A DNA stretch of 64,000 nt. It comes from Pseudobdellovibrionaceae bacterium (GTDB taxonomy: Bacteria; Bdellovibrionota; Bdellovibrionia; Bdellovibrionales; UBA1609). The stretch spans positions 806,001 through 870,000 of the forward strand of contig JACKAM010000001.1 in the NCBI GenBank assembly GCA_020635075.1. The letters run 5' to 3'. The notes under the pieces were generated by a model, which saw only the letters and a program-made list of their open reading frames with translations, was not told where the DNA came from and did no database searches. The position numbers and the translations under genes are program-made. This document shows, one piece after another, positions 1-9,100 of the stretch (positions within the stretch are counted from its first letter, which is position 1; each line of letters begins with the position of its first letter).

Positions 1-1
1 C

Positions 2-1192
2 CGGGCTCTTGATATGGTGGGCTTAACCGATGATGAAATGGATTTTTTCTTTAAAGACATGAAGGATCTGGGAAGAGACCTTCACTTTATGGACCCAAGA
101 AATATTCCCGTTCTTGGTCATCGGTCCTTTATGGAAGGCAATGTCTTTACGTTTATTGGCAACGGCATTCAAAAGCCGGACGCGAGCGATCCCCAACGCC
201 ATTTGTTGGTGTTTGAAGAAGGACTTGAGTTGGTGAGTTTGGTCTATTCCGGTGGAAACCTCAACGACGATCTCTATATTTTGGGTCTGGAGACCTGTCC
301 TACGGGTTCGATAGATGTCTTTGGTCGCCCGAAGGTGGATCGCGGCTGCTTTAGAGAGAAAGCTGTGGCTGAGTTGAGCGGCTATATGGCCCATTTACCC
401 AAGATGAAGGCCTTTTGGGACGGCTTGAGCCTTGAAGGCAAAGCCGAAGCCTTTGGAATTTTGGAAAACATCGCCGTTCGCCCGATCCAGGATGAAGTCG
501 AATACCGGGAAACGGAAAAACTGCTAGATGGCACCACGCCGGTTAAGCACTGCGAGGCACCCTACTTTATGGGCTTCCGTAAAGAAGCCAAGCGCAAGTA
601 TATGGAGTGTCTGGAAAATAATCGTAAACGCATCCCTCTGTTGGTAAAGATGATGGAAGAGTTGCGCGAAAAGGGAATGAGCCCTGTCGATTGTGATTGG
701 GTGACAGATAAGGAAGTCTCTAAGAACTATTGCCCTTGGGTGGAGTCAGGTGAAATTGGCACCATGGCGGTGATTCTCCACTATGTGGAAACCATCATGA
801 CCCGATTCGACACAGATGGGAATGGCCTGTTGGAAACGGCCGAGGCCTGGGAAGCCTACCCAGTATTTAGAGGACTTATTGGCAAGCTAGCGAAAAACGC
901 CGGTCACGACTTGGACGATAGTGGCATGCAGGATGTTTATGGTTATATCCTCAGCAACGGTGGGAAGGTGCCAGGCGGCTCTTTGGGTGTTGCTTGGTCA
1001 AAGACTCTGAGTGGGTTTAGCTGGTCCATGGCCTTGAACCGCATGGATATGATTCGTATTTTTGGCACCATTACGGGGGGAGGGGCACGTTTGCCGAGTG
1101 CGCCTAGAGAGAAATCTGACTGGGATCAGGCCGAGGCCATGCGGCAGCAGGAGCTGGCTAAGGACAACGGCATGGATGACTTGATGTTTTAG
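2..1192 (+). CDS. EF-hand-containing protein of unknown function, 5' end missing
   Basis: The reading frame is open to the left edge of the window, so the true start and any signal peptide lie outside. The visible part is about 396 residues. Near its C-terminal third is a good EF-hand calcium loop, DTDGNGLLETAE, with acidic or oxygen-bearing residues at positions 1, 3, 5, 9 and 12; a weaker acidic stretch, DLDDSG, follows about 35 residues later. Several cysteines lie in the N-terminal half, which would suit an exported protein. I do not recognise the family. The gene is followed by a non-coding stretch carrying the first copy of a 95-bp repeat. Confidence 0.75.
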   Translation, partial: RALDMVGLTDDEMDFFFKDMKDLGRDLHFMDPRNIPVLGHRSFMEGNVFTFIGNGIQKPDASDPQRHLLVFEEGLELVSLVYSGGNLNDDLYILGLETCPTGSIDVFGRPKVDRGCFREKAVAELSGYMAHLPKMKAFWDGLSLEGKAEAFGILENIAVRPIQDEVEYRETEKLLDGTTPVKHCEAPYFMGFRKEAKRKYMECLENNRKRIPLLVKMMEELREKGMSPVDCDWVTDKEVSKNYCPWVESGEIGTMAVILHYVETIMTRFDTDGNGLLETAEAWEAYPVFRGLIGKLAKNAGHDLDDSGMQDVYGYILSNGGKVPGGSLGVAWSKTLSGFSWSMALNRMDMIRIFGTITGGGARLPSAPREKSDWDQAEAMRQQELAKDNGMDDLMF

Positions 1193-1254
1193 ATTTAGCT
1201 CCCTTGGTTGGTGATCTCCTCCGTGGAGTTTGCCAAAGAGCATCCTGCCCCTGC

Positions 1255-1349
1255 GATCAATAAGCTTAAAGCCTCAGACATACCTTTGGCAGCAGCACTC
1301 TTCCTCGGAGCGCAGCACCGGGCCGAACTCGGTTTTAACCATATTGATT
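1255..1349. repeat. 95-bp palindromic repeat, copy 1
   Basis: This 95-bp block matches positions 2218-2312 at about 85 of 95 positions with no length change. Its ends are imperfect inverted repeats: it opens with GATCAATAAGCTTAAA and closes with TTTTAACCATATTGAT. Inside, TTGG pairs with CCGG around a weaker central stem, and CCGA pairs with TCGG. The two copies bracket the YceI-like gene. The form fits a MITE, a REP-like element or a structured RNA motif; which of these is not decided. Confidence 0.8.
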
Positions 1350-1560
1350 CTCCGGGGCCCGTCTGTCTTTTCAGCAATTTGTGCCGGCTTCGATCAAGGG
1401 TGTTACCCTCATTTGGGGAGCTACCTTGAGCCCGAGAACTGGTTGCGGAGTAGACGCTGAGAGTAACAGTTCATTACGCTAGATATCTTCGTCTACTAGA
1501 GCGGCGCGAAAAGGCTCCTTAAATTGTTCTTAATGTGTCTATGATTGAAGGTCTCACCAG
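1350..1560. other. Intergenic region upstream of the yceI-like gene
   Basis: About 210 bases between repeat copy 1 and the YceI-like start hold no convincing gene. GTAGACG at 1450-1456 can pair with CGTCTAC at 1490-1496, giving a 7-bp stem around a 33-base loop. I see no clear -35/-10 pair. It could be an untranslated leader of the downstream gene. Confidence 0.35.
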
Positions 1561-1576
1561 CGATGAGGAGGTCGAT

Positions 1577-2158
1577 ATGTTGAGGATTGGTCTGAGCGTT
1601 ATCACCCTTTTGATTTCTCTGAGTGCCCTGGCTGTCCCGGGCGAAACAGCGCAAAGGTTTAAATTAGATCCCGGACATACCCAGGTGTTGTTCAAAATCA
1701 ATCATTTGGGTTTTAGCTACACCTATGGGATGTTTTCTGACATCAAGGGTGAGTTCTCCATTGACGACAAAGACGTGGGCAAGAGCCAGGTCGCGGTTGA
1801 GATTGCCACTGCCAGCATTAACACTTTGAATAAAGATCGCGACGATCATTTGCGCAAAGCGGACTTTTTTGACGCCAAGAAATTCAAGTCCATCACTTTT
1901 AAGAGCACCAAGGTGGGTAAATCAGGAGAAAACCAATATGAAGTAACAGGAGACCTGTCCCTTCATGGGGTTACCAAGCCCATCACTTTTGTGTTTAACC
2001 GCCTGAAGACTGGCAAAGACCCTTGGGGTAAAATGCGCACCGGAGGGATGGCCACTTTTACCCTCAAGCGCACTGACTTCGGCATGAACTACATGGCCAA
2101 GCCGGGCGGATTGGGTGATGAAGTGGAAGTGACGCTGGCGCTTGAAGGTGTCATGTAG
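1577..2158 (+). CDS. YceI-like periplasmic lipid-binding protein
   Basis: The product is about 193 residues with a signal peptide (MLRIGLSVITLLISLSALA) and a typical YceI body: FKLDPGHTQVLFKINHLGFS near the N-terminus and VTGDLSLHGVTKPITF in the middle, ending in the usual short strand. YceI-family proteins are lipocalin-like barrels that bind polyisoprenoid or similar lipids in the periplasm; the ligand here is unknown. The start at 1577 is chosen because AGGAGG lies 5 bases upstream and the signal peptide begins there; an in-frame ATG at 1535 lacks such a site. The gene stands alone between two copies of a 95-bp repeat. Confidence 0.9.
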   Translation: MLRIGLSVITLLISLSALAVPGETAQRFKLDPGHTQVLFKINHLGFSYTYGMFSDIKGEFSIDDKDVGKSQVAVEIATASINTLNKDRDDHLRKADFFDAKKFKSITFKSTKVGKSGENQYEVTGDLSLHGVTKPITFVFNRLKTGKDPWGKMRTGGMATFTLKRTDFGMNYMAKPGGLGDEVEVTLALEGVM

Positions 2159-2217
2159 GGATTAGCAGTTATTGATCTCAGCGGTCCTCTTTTGACATTG
2201 AGAGCCCGAACCCCTTC

Positions 2218-2312
2218 GATCAATAAGCTTAAAACCCCAGACATACGTTTGGCAGCAGCGCTCTCTCTCAGAGCGCAGCACCAAGCCGAACTCGGTTTTA
2301 ACCATATTGATC
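2218..2312. repeat. 95-bp palindromic repeat, copy 2
   Basis: This is the second copy of the element at 1255-1349. Here the ends are a perfect inverted pair, GATCAATA and TATTGATC, and the centre is a perfect stem, GCGCTCT with AGAGCGC. TTGG pairs with CCAA, whereas copy 1 has TTGG with CCGG, so differences between copies partly keep pairing. It lies in the 295-base gap after the YceI-like gene. Confidence 0.8.
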
Positions 2313-2453
2313 TTCGGAGTTCGGTCGCTCAAAAGGTGAAAGGAGTTTGGGACTTCAATCTGGATTTCTGCCGTGAGGTGTTGGATCAGAGTGTTTCCCA
2401 AGTTTCAGTGGAAGGTGTTGTTTGGTGGAGGTAAGAATTGAGGGGATGGGTTT

Positions 2454-3281
2454 TTGATTGTTGAGGTATTGTGGGGGAGTGTTTTGCTTCCCCTTTTAGT
2501 TTCAGTGGTGATGTTTGCGGGAGGCTTCTTCTCCGGACGGGAAGCCTTAAAGGCCTTGGCGGTGGGAGTGTTGCCGGCGGCGGCTTTTGTGTCTGCATGG
2601 GGTGCACTCTCTGGGTTTCCAAGCTGGCAGGCGATGACAGGAAATGATTGGCTGCTCGTGGCCACGCCAGTGCTGGCCCTGTTGTGGCCAATGGGCTTCA
2701 GGTATGCGCGGCTCGGCTGGGTGTGGCAACTGATCGCCGGACTCTTTATTGCTGTCCTGTTGGCCCCATTGGAAGTGTCTGGCCGTATGCTGCTCATCTT
2801 GTTGATGTGTTATGGAGTGTGGGTTTCTTTCTTGGAAAGACACAAGGGAGCCAGACAGAGGGGGGAAAGGCCTCTTGAGCTTCTCTTATCTCTAATCGCC
2901 GGCCTGTCTCTTTTGGCTTGGCTGATGTTGGTCTGGGGGAGCGCCTCCCAGGCGCAGATTGTGGGAGGGTTTTGTACGGCTCTCGGCTTTCTATCCCTAT
3001 TGGTTGTCTTGAGTCTGGCGGATCTCAAAGGGGATCTCCTCGGATGGGTGGGCCCCTGGTTTGGGTGGCTGGCTCTTTTTGCCTATTACTATCTAGAGAT
3101 TCCCTGGTGGGTTTTGCTGCTTAATGGGATGGTGTTTGTCAGTGGCTATTATGGCTCTTCAGCCGGTTACATGAAGCCCTGGAGCTGGAAAGCTCTCGGG
3201 CTCAGGATTGTTCTTTTGGCGATACTTGTGGGAGGGCTGGGGTTTTTGGCTCTTCAAGTGAAGCCAAAATCCTTTTACTGA
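2454..3281 (+). CDS. Integral membrane protein of unknown function
   Basis: The 275-residue product is almost entirely hydrophobic, with about eight or nine predicted membrane spans separated by very short loops; one polar loop (ERHKGARQRGERP) lies near the middle. No transporter or enzyme signature is visible and I do not recognise the family. The start is TTG, preceded by AGGGGATGGG. Its last 7 bases overlap the 3' end of the convergent gene on the other strand. Confidence 0.75.
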   Translation: MIVEVLWGSVLLPLLVSVVMFAGGFFSGREALKALAVGVLPAAAFVSAWGALSGFPSWQAMTGNDWLLVATPVLALLWPMGFRYARLGWVWQLIAGLFIAVLLAPLEVSGRMLLILLMCYGVWVSFLERHKGARQRGERPLELLLSLIAGLSLLAWLMLVWGSASQAQIVGGFCTALGFLSLLVVLSLADLKGDLLGWVGPWFGWLALFAYYYLEIPWWVLLLNGMVFVSGYYGSSAGYMKPWSWKALGLRIVLLAILVGGLGFLALQVKPKSFY

Positions 3282-4582
3282 GTAGCCGTCTGTTTGGCTA
3301 CGATGTCGTGGCCGATCCACCAGACCGGTGCTGTGGGATGGGCCGCTTCTGCCAACATCAATTCCCCACAAGCGCGAAAAACCACCTCACTGAGTTCAGC
3401 CGTTAAAAGAACTTTGCTGTCCTGGTGCATTTCAATCAGGCCGGTGCTGGTCTCCCGCATGAGCGCCATTTGTTCAGGGCCATTGTGTTGGGGCCAAATG
3501 TCGTACTTGCTCCACTTGTTGGCAATTATGTCTGATGAAAAGTATTTGTCCGTATAACGGAGAACCTCGTCGAGGCTCTGCCCTTCTTTAAGGACGTCCT
3601 GGCATTTTTGTAGGATGGCTTTGATTCTCGGGTGTTGGGACCCTTCTTTTTTGAGGGCGCCCATCAGGGGGTACAGGGAGACTTCCACACCGAGAAAGAT
3701 GCTTGAAGAATTGGTGAGAATCTCCGGGGCGTTAAAGACCGATACCTTGATCCCCTTATCCCAGTACTCTTGGGCCACATCTTCAAGTAAAACCTTGGCA
3801 AAGCCCTGAAGGTAGGGGGAGTAGGACTGCCATTTGTATTCGCCTTCAATCAGAATGTCGGTGCCATGGTAGCCATAGGCTGTGTAGGAGACTCGCCCGC
3901 CTTTGTTTTCCACCTTTCCCCTAAGTGGTGTGCTGAGATCAATCAAATGTCTTAATGTGTTGGCCGTCACTTCTTCGAAACTCAGGGCACAAAAACGACC
4001 CATGTCGGAGTTCCAAAACTCTTCACTGGACGCAAAGCGATCTCCTGATCCCTTAAAAACGCGATTCATGGCCGGCATGACGATCTTGGCTCTTGGCACT
4101 CCACCAGCCATAGTGTGAGCAAAGACCACATTGGCCCCGTCAGGAATGTGGGACTCAAGTTCTTTCATGTAAGTCTGAACCCGACTGCGAAAGCTTTCGA
4201 TGCCAGCTAGGCGGCTTTCTTCGATCTGCTGAAAATTCATCGGCACCTTATCCCACTCACTCAGCTTTTTCCCCGCGAGCTGATCCACTGGGCGAACTCC
4301 GGATTTGGCAGGCTCCATATCAAATCCGGCTTCAAGCGGGACATTGATGAGTGGCTGGTCTTTTTCTTTGAGTTCGTCAGCAGTGAGGGGTCGCAATTGA
4401 CTATTTTCATCCCGGCGGCCAACGGTGGAATAAATGACCTTCATCCCTCGCTTTTGTGCCTCTTCGACAATCCCATTGGCATAACCACGCGTAAAGAGTT
4501 CACCGAAGACTACGAGAACATCTCCTTTTTTGTAATCAGGCGGATTAGGAAGTTCTCTCATCGGGTTAAACTTGGTGGCCAT
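3275..4582 (-). CDS. Putative enoyl-ACP-reductase-like (SDR-related) cytosolic protein
   Basis: The 435-residue product has no signal peptide or membrane span. Its N-terminus (KKGDVLVVFGELFTRGYANG, followed by a basic strand ending in STVGRRDE) resembles an SDR/enoyl-reductase nucleotide-binding unit. Later, a Tyr-rich segment, YSPYLQGFAK, could supply a Tyr/Lys pair, but the spacing is not the textbook one. I associate this layout with the loosely defined FabMG enoyl-ACP reductase family; this is from memory and the reaction is unproven. The start is well supported: AAGGAG lies 8 bases before the ATG. It is a single gene convergent with the membrane protein at 2454. Confidence 0.6.
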   Translation of the reverse strand: MATKFNPMRELPNPPDYKKGDVLVVFGELFTRGYANGIVEEAQKRGMKVIYSTVGRRDENSQLRPLTADELKEKDQPLINVPLEAGFDMEPAKSGVRPVDQLAGKKLSEWDKVPMNFQQIEESRLAGIESFRSRVQTYMKELESHIPDGANVVFAHTMAGGVPRAKIVMPAMNRVFKGSGDRFASSEEFWNSDMGRFCALSFEEVTANTLRHLIDLSTPLRGKVENKGGRVSYTAYGYHGTDILIEGEYKWQSYSPYLQGFAKVLLEDVAQEYWDKGIKVSVFNAPEILTNSSSIFLGVEVSLYPLMGALKKEGSQHPRIKAILQKCQDVLKEGQSLDEVLRYTDKYFSSDIIANKWSKYDIWPQHNGPEQMALMRETSTGLIEMHQDSKVLLTAELSEVVFRACGELMLAEAAHPTAPVWWIGHDIVAKQTATQ

Positions 4583-5013
4583 GTACGGACTCCTTTTGTC
4601 GGGTTGCGATCCCTGGGCATGAAAATAATGGACTAGCCTATATAGGAGTTGAGGGTGGGGTCAAACCCGGCCCTGTCTATGGGATCTAATGTCAGGAAAT
4701 CCTTCGCCTTTCATCAATAGTTGGTGGCCGCGCCGAGGCTTGATGGTCCCACTTCGGGTATCCAAAGATTTCATGGGATTCCTTTCAAACCAACAATTTG
4801 CGTCCTTTTGTCAGCTATTTAGCCACCCGGCAGCGCCCTGTAATCGTGTAATAATACCTGTCTTATCAATACCTTACGTCATGTTAAGAAGGTGTATAGA
4901 GCTTGCACTAGAATGGCCCGTGTGCTCCCCGTTTGGGGGCAACCGATTGAGAGAGGAGCAGGGCTATAAAACGGCATTATTGGGAACGGGTTTTTACCGT
5001 CCTCACGGCAGAC
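4583..5013. other. Divergent 430-base intergenic region
   Basis: The region separates the divergent genes at 4582 and 5014 and presumably holds both promoters. TATAAA at 4965-4970 could be a -10 box, but no -35 box sits at proper spacing. Just before the downstream GTG start, CCGTC-CTCACG can pair with CGTGACGG, which would bury the start codon in a hairpin. A short open frame here shows no protein-like composition and was not called. Confidence 0.4.
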
Positions 5014-6183
5014 GTGACGGAGACGGCTAGGGACCGGTCTTTTCATAGATGCCTGTGGAGAAGCCTTTTTGTGGTAACGTTGGTGGCTGCCCTTGGAGGG
5101 ACCGCCCGGTCCGAAGAGACGCTATCCCGGGTTCAAATGGAGGAGTCTTCCTCCCTGAAGCGCTTAAGTGGCGATTGGGCCATTGGCGTGGGGGGAGAGT
5201 CATTCTCTGAAGGTCAGGACGAAGGCACCATGGTGGGCTTTGTCTTTCGACCGCGCATGACCTACAAACTCACTGACAAATTTGATCTGTACGCTGATGC
5301 CAAACTGCAATTGGTGACCAGCCAGGTCCAGTCTCGATTTAATGATTCTCGCCAGTCGGGGATCCTTCCCTACGAAGTGGCGGCTCGATTTCGGCCGGTG
5401 AAGGTATTGGAGATCAAGGCAGGAGCTTTGAGTCAGGGGCATTTGAATGCACCTCTGCTGATCTCTGACCGAGCCTTCCCGGGAGTGTCGGAAGGCTTGC
5501 GCTTTGGCGGGAAAAAGAATTATGTGGAGTTTGTCGCTGCACAGACTATTCCCACCTCAACTTCGTTTGAAACTATGAGAGTGGAAAAGGAAAAGACTCC
5601 TACCTTTCTGACTGAAACCGTGAAGGCTGGCTTTGAGTTTAGGCAAGCCGTTGAGCTTAAGGGCTTCGCGAGTCATTACAGTTTTAAGGATCTTCCTTCG
5701 GTTGTGGCCTATGAAAGTTCTCGATGGGGAAATCAAACGCTGGGAGACCTCCCGGGGAACAGCTTTTTTCAATTTGAATTCGACGGCTGGGTCGGTGGCG
5801 GCGAGGCCTGTCTGTGCTACTTCAAGCCTTTTAAGCTGCGCGCAGGTGGATACCTGCTGGAGAATAGTAAAGCGGACCCCACTTTTAATCGTGGTCAGGA
5901 GTTTTTTGTTCGTGCCGACATGGGAATTCTCGGAACGGTGGTGAGTCCTTATTATCTCCAGTTCTTTAATGAGTCTGATACCAGCCCTGCCCGCTACAAC
6001 AGTGGAGCCCGGGGACATAACAACCGCAAAGGTGATGGGTTTGGCTTGGAGATCTTCTTTAGGCCCTACAACTTTAGGATCGTTGCCGAATACATGAGTA
6101 GTGACGTGATCAATGCAACTCCCAATCAGGAGAAGTTGGATTCGGTCCTCTTTAAGGTGGAGACGCTCTATGTGGATTTTTAA
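5014..6183 (+). CDS. Predicted outer-membrane beta-barrel protein
   Basis: The 389-residue product starts at GTG and carries a signal sequence (hydrophobic core LFVVTLVAALGG, likely cleavage after TARS). The remainder is a run of alternating amphipathic strands with aromatic girdle residues and ends in ETLYVDF, with the terminal Phe typical of proteins inserted by the BAM complex. A porin-like or OprP-like role is possible but not shown. The end of the gene overlaps the start of the next gene by 14 bases, so the two are probably translationally coupled. No ATG in frame offers a better start. Confidence 0.75.
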   Translation: MTETARDRSFHRCLWRSLFVVTLVAALGGTARSEETLSRVQMEESSSLKRLSGDWAIGVGGESFSEGQDEGTMVGFVFRPRMTYKLTDKFDLYADAKLQLVTSQVQSRFNDSRQSGILPYEVAARFRPVKVLEIKAGALSQGHLNAPLLISDRAFPGVSEGLRFGGKKNYVEFVAAQTIPTSTSFETMRVEKEKTPTFLTETVKAGFEFRQAVELKGFASHYSFKDLPSVVAYESSRWGNQTLGDLPGNSFFQFEFDGWVGGGEACLCYFKPFKLRAGGYLLENSKADPTFNRGQEFFVRADMGILGTVVSPYYLQFFNESDTSPARYNSGARGHNNRKGDGFGLEIFFRPYNFRIVAEYMSSDVINATPNQEKLDSVLFKVETLYVDF

Positions 6184-9100
6184 GCGTCTTCCTCTTTTAG
6201 CATTGTTCATGTTGTTCCTGGGATTGAGCTCCTGTTGGAAGGCCAGCCCTCACGATCCAGCCAAACTCAAGGCTATGAATGAGAGTCCCGAGGAGCAAAA
6301 CACCAACTTCCTGGTCGTGTCGGTTGGCGGAAGTGCTCTTCCCACCAGAGAGGTCACTAAGGATTGGAAGATCCCCATGGCTCGCTACTACGATCTTTAC
6401 GCCTGTTTGATTGATCGTGGCTCACGCAATAAGATATTGGGAATTCAATTTAAGGTGAAAGTTGACGAGACAGAAGTGCAACCATGGACAGATGAGAACG
6501 GCTGCCTTCATTGGCAGGAGCGAATCCCTGTCCCCAACTTCTATGCGGACGAGAACTACCTGGAGCTGGAGCGTACAATCGAGGGCCTGGGCATCTATAA
6601 GGGTCCGCGCAAAATAAAAATCGCCGTCAACCCCTGGGCGGGATTCCGTCGAACGGGAAATCCTGAAATTGTTTGGGTGAAAACTGGCGGAGAAATTCCA
6701 AAAGAGATCAAAGTCATCGGCAAAGAAGAGGTCAGGCAAGCCTTAGCTGGCCGCAATGGCCAACAGCAGCCGGCAGGTTCGCAAGAAGGGTCAAAAAGGG
6801 CGGATGCCGCGAAACAACTGTGGATGACTAATGTATCTTCCTATGTGAAGCAGATTGAGGAGTTGGATAAAGGAGTGGCGCTTGAGATCCACCTGGCCAT
6901 GAAGCCAGTGGTCAAGCTTCGCAGTTTACAAGGGGATCCCAGCCCCTATCCCATTAAAGCAGGAAAGTTTCGGGTCTACGCTCAGATCGTGGCTACCAAT
7001 TTGGGCCGCGATAGGGATCAGAGCTTGATCCTCACGCCGGACATTCCGCCCTCGGTGGGAGAGGTGGATGAGGCAGATGGCAATTTGCGTGTTTTTTTGA
7101 ATGCCCAAATCACCAGGCGGGTGGCAAGGGGAAATTTACAGCTGGCATTGCGAGTTGTTCCCATAAATGCCCCTGAAGAAATTGAGGCATTCGAGGGTCT
7201 CTATGAAATTGGGGATTACACACAATTGCAGGGTAAGCAGGGCCTTTGGGTTAGCCCCAAAACCTATGCCGAAGGCGAAAGGTTTGACTTTGATGCCTAT
7301 CTTAAGGATACGGCCAACTATGAAAAGCTCATGGAAGCCCATCAGGCCTTTAAGCTTGAGCCCTTTGAGTTTTCCACAATGCAAATTAAATTTGAGACAA
7401 TCAAACCAGGCGAGACGGCCACCACGCGAACAGTGGAGTACTCTGTGGTCGCCTGTGTGCGCAACATTGTGAGTGGAAACCGAGTGCGCGATGAGATGTT
7501 TTATGTCGAAAAGATCCCGGACAGTCGCTATGTGGCTCTGGATCAATCCTTCTATCCAGAAGGGGATGATTCGAAAAAACCTTGGTGTGCCGGTGGAAAA
7601 AAACCAGACGAATCCAAGTCGTGTAGGGAGATACCAAAAACCAATCATGAGGGCTGTTTGACCTGGATAGGTCATGTGACTCACAAATATTATAAGCCTG
7701 AAGAACTCCTGTTCCCAACTGTTCGTATTAAACACGTCTCCAGTGGGTTCACCAAAGAGCTCACCTTGGCTATTAATCCTTGGGATTTGTTCGCCACCTT
7801 TGGACGCGACAGAAGGGTTTTGACGGACGAGTATGTGGATTCATTGCGTGAAGTCGGGACCGTCCAGGGGAGTAGCAAAGGGCGCGAGAAGATTCCGTCA
7901 CTGTTTTTCATTAATCAGTTTAGTTACCACACACTTCGCTTCCGCTATGAAATCGACGAATTCATGAACCTCAATGTGAAGAAGATGCTGTTGTGGCGGG
8001 TGGACCCGAGTGTTTTGAGGTACTCAAGTATTGTGAATGGACGACGTGCGACGGAGCATTTGCGGGATGGGATCTATCTGCTTAAGGCTGCCGTACAAAA
8101 GGACTATTTGGATCCAGCGGCACGAGGAGTTTCCATCGGTCGAGATCCCTATTCAGGTGAAACGAGACTGCAACTCAGTGAGGAAGTCAAAAAGAAGCAG
8201 TACATCACCGCGGTGAAGAAGCTGGTTCGAGTGCAGGACGGGAAGATCATCACTCCGGTGGAAATTGCCATGCGGGATCTGCGGCTGATGCGCATTCGTT
8301 CGAATATGCTCGTCCAACTGGAGACCATTGACGAGAAGGAGCTGACTAAGGTTTCCATCCTCCATGAAGAGTTGAGGAAGCTGGGGAAAGAACGTCAGCT
8401 GAAGGCTGAAAATGGCGGGTCTGAGGCTGAATATCGAAATTTTATGGCCGCTAAAATGCGTCCTGTTTACAATTATGTTCGCGAGCTGTCTGAACTGGAA
8501 ATGAACAAGCCGGGACGGCTGTCCACACCGGACGACTTTGCCAAGTTTTATGATGAAATGGACGAGTTGAAGGACCTGCCCGCAGACTTTTTTAGTAAAG
8601 TAAAAGACAAGACCTTGCAGGCCTACAAGAAGAATGACCTGACCTATATGCCAACGGCTCCTATTGTCGACCTGGATAGTTTGCGAGATTTGGATTCGGG
8701 TCTAGAGCCTCGTGTGTTTTCTGGTCCTGTTACTTTGCTTTTGAACTCCAACAGTTCCTACATGCGGCCGACAGACAACTTGGATGAGATCTACTGCCCA
8801 TCCAGTGATGACTGTGACCGCATTAAAAAGGAATTGGCGGACCTTCATGGTGGCAAAAAAGAGGACACCGAGTATCGGGACTCCCCTTTCTTTGGTTCCA
8901 TCAAGCACCTCTATCGCAAGGCCGTGGATCGGGTGATCGAGGATATGATGAAGCTTGAGGAGAACTACCGTGCGCGCAATTCCGTGGCCTCACTGCTCTA
9001 TACTTTTGTTCGTGACTACAATCTCACCTATATCTCCCTGAAGGATAAGCCCTTAATCAAGTTTGATACGGATAAATGCAAAACGGTAGACGATAACATT

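Noticed and set aside
4689..5030. A 113-residue plus-strand frame upstream of the barrel gene
   Set aside because: Composition is not protein-like, there is no ribosome-binding site, and it overlaps the start region of the barrel gene.
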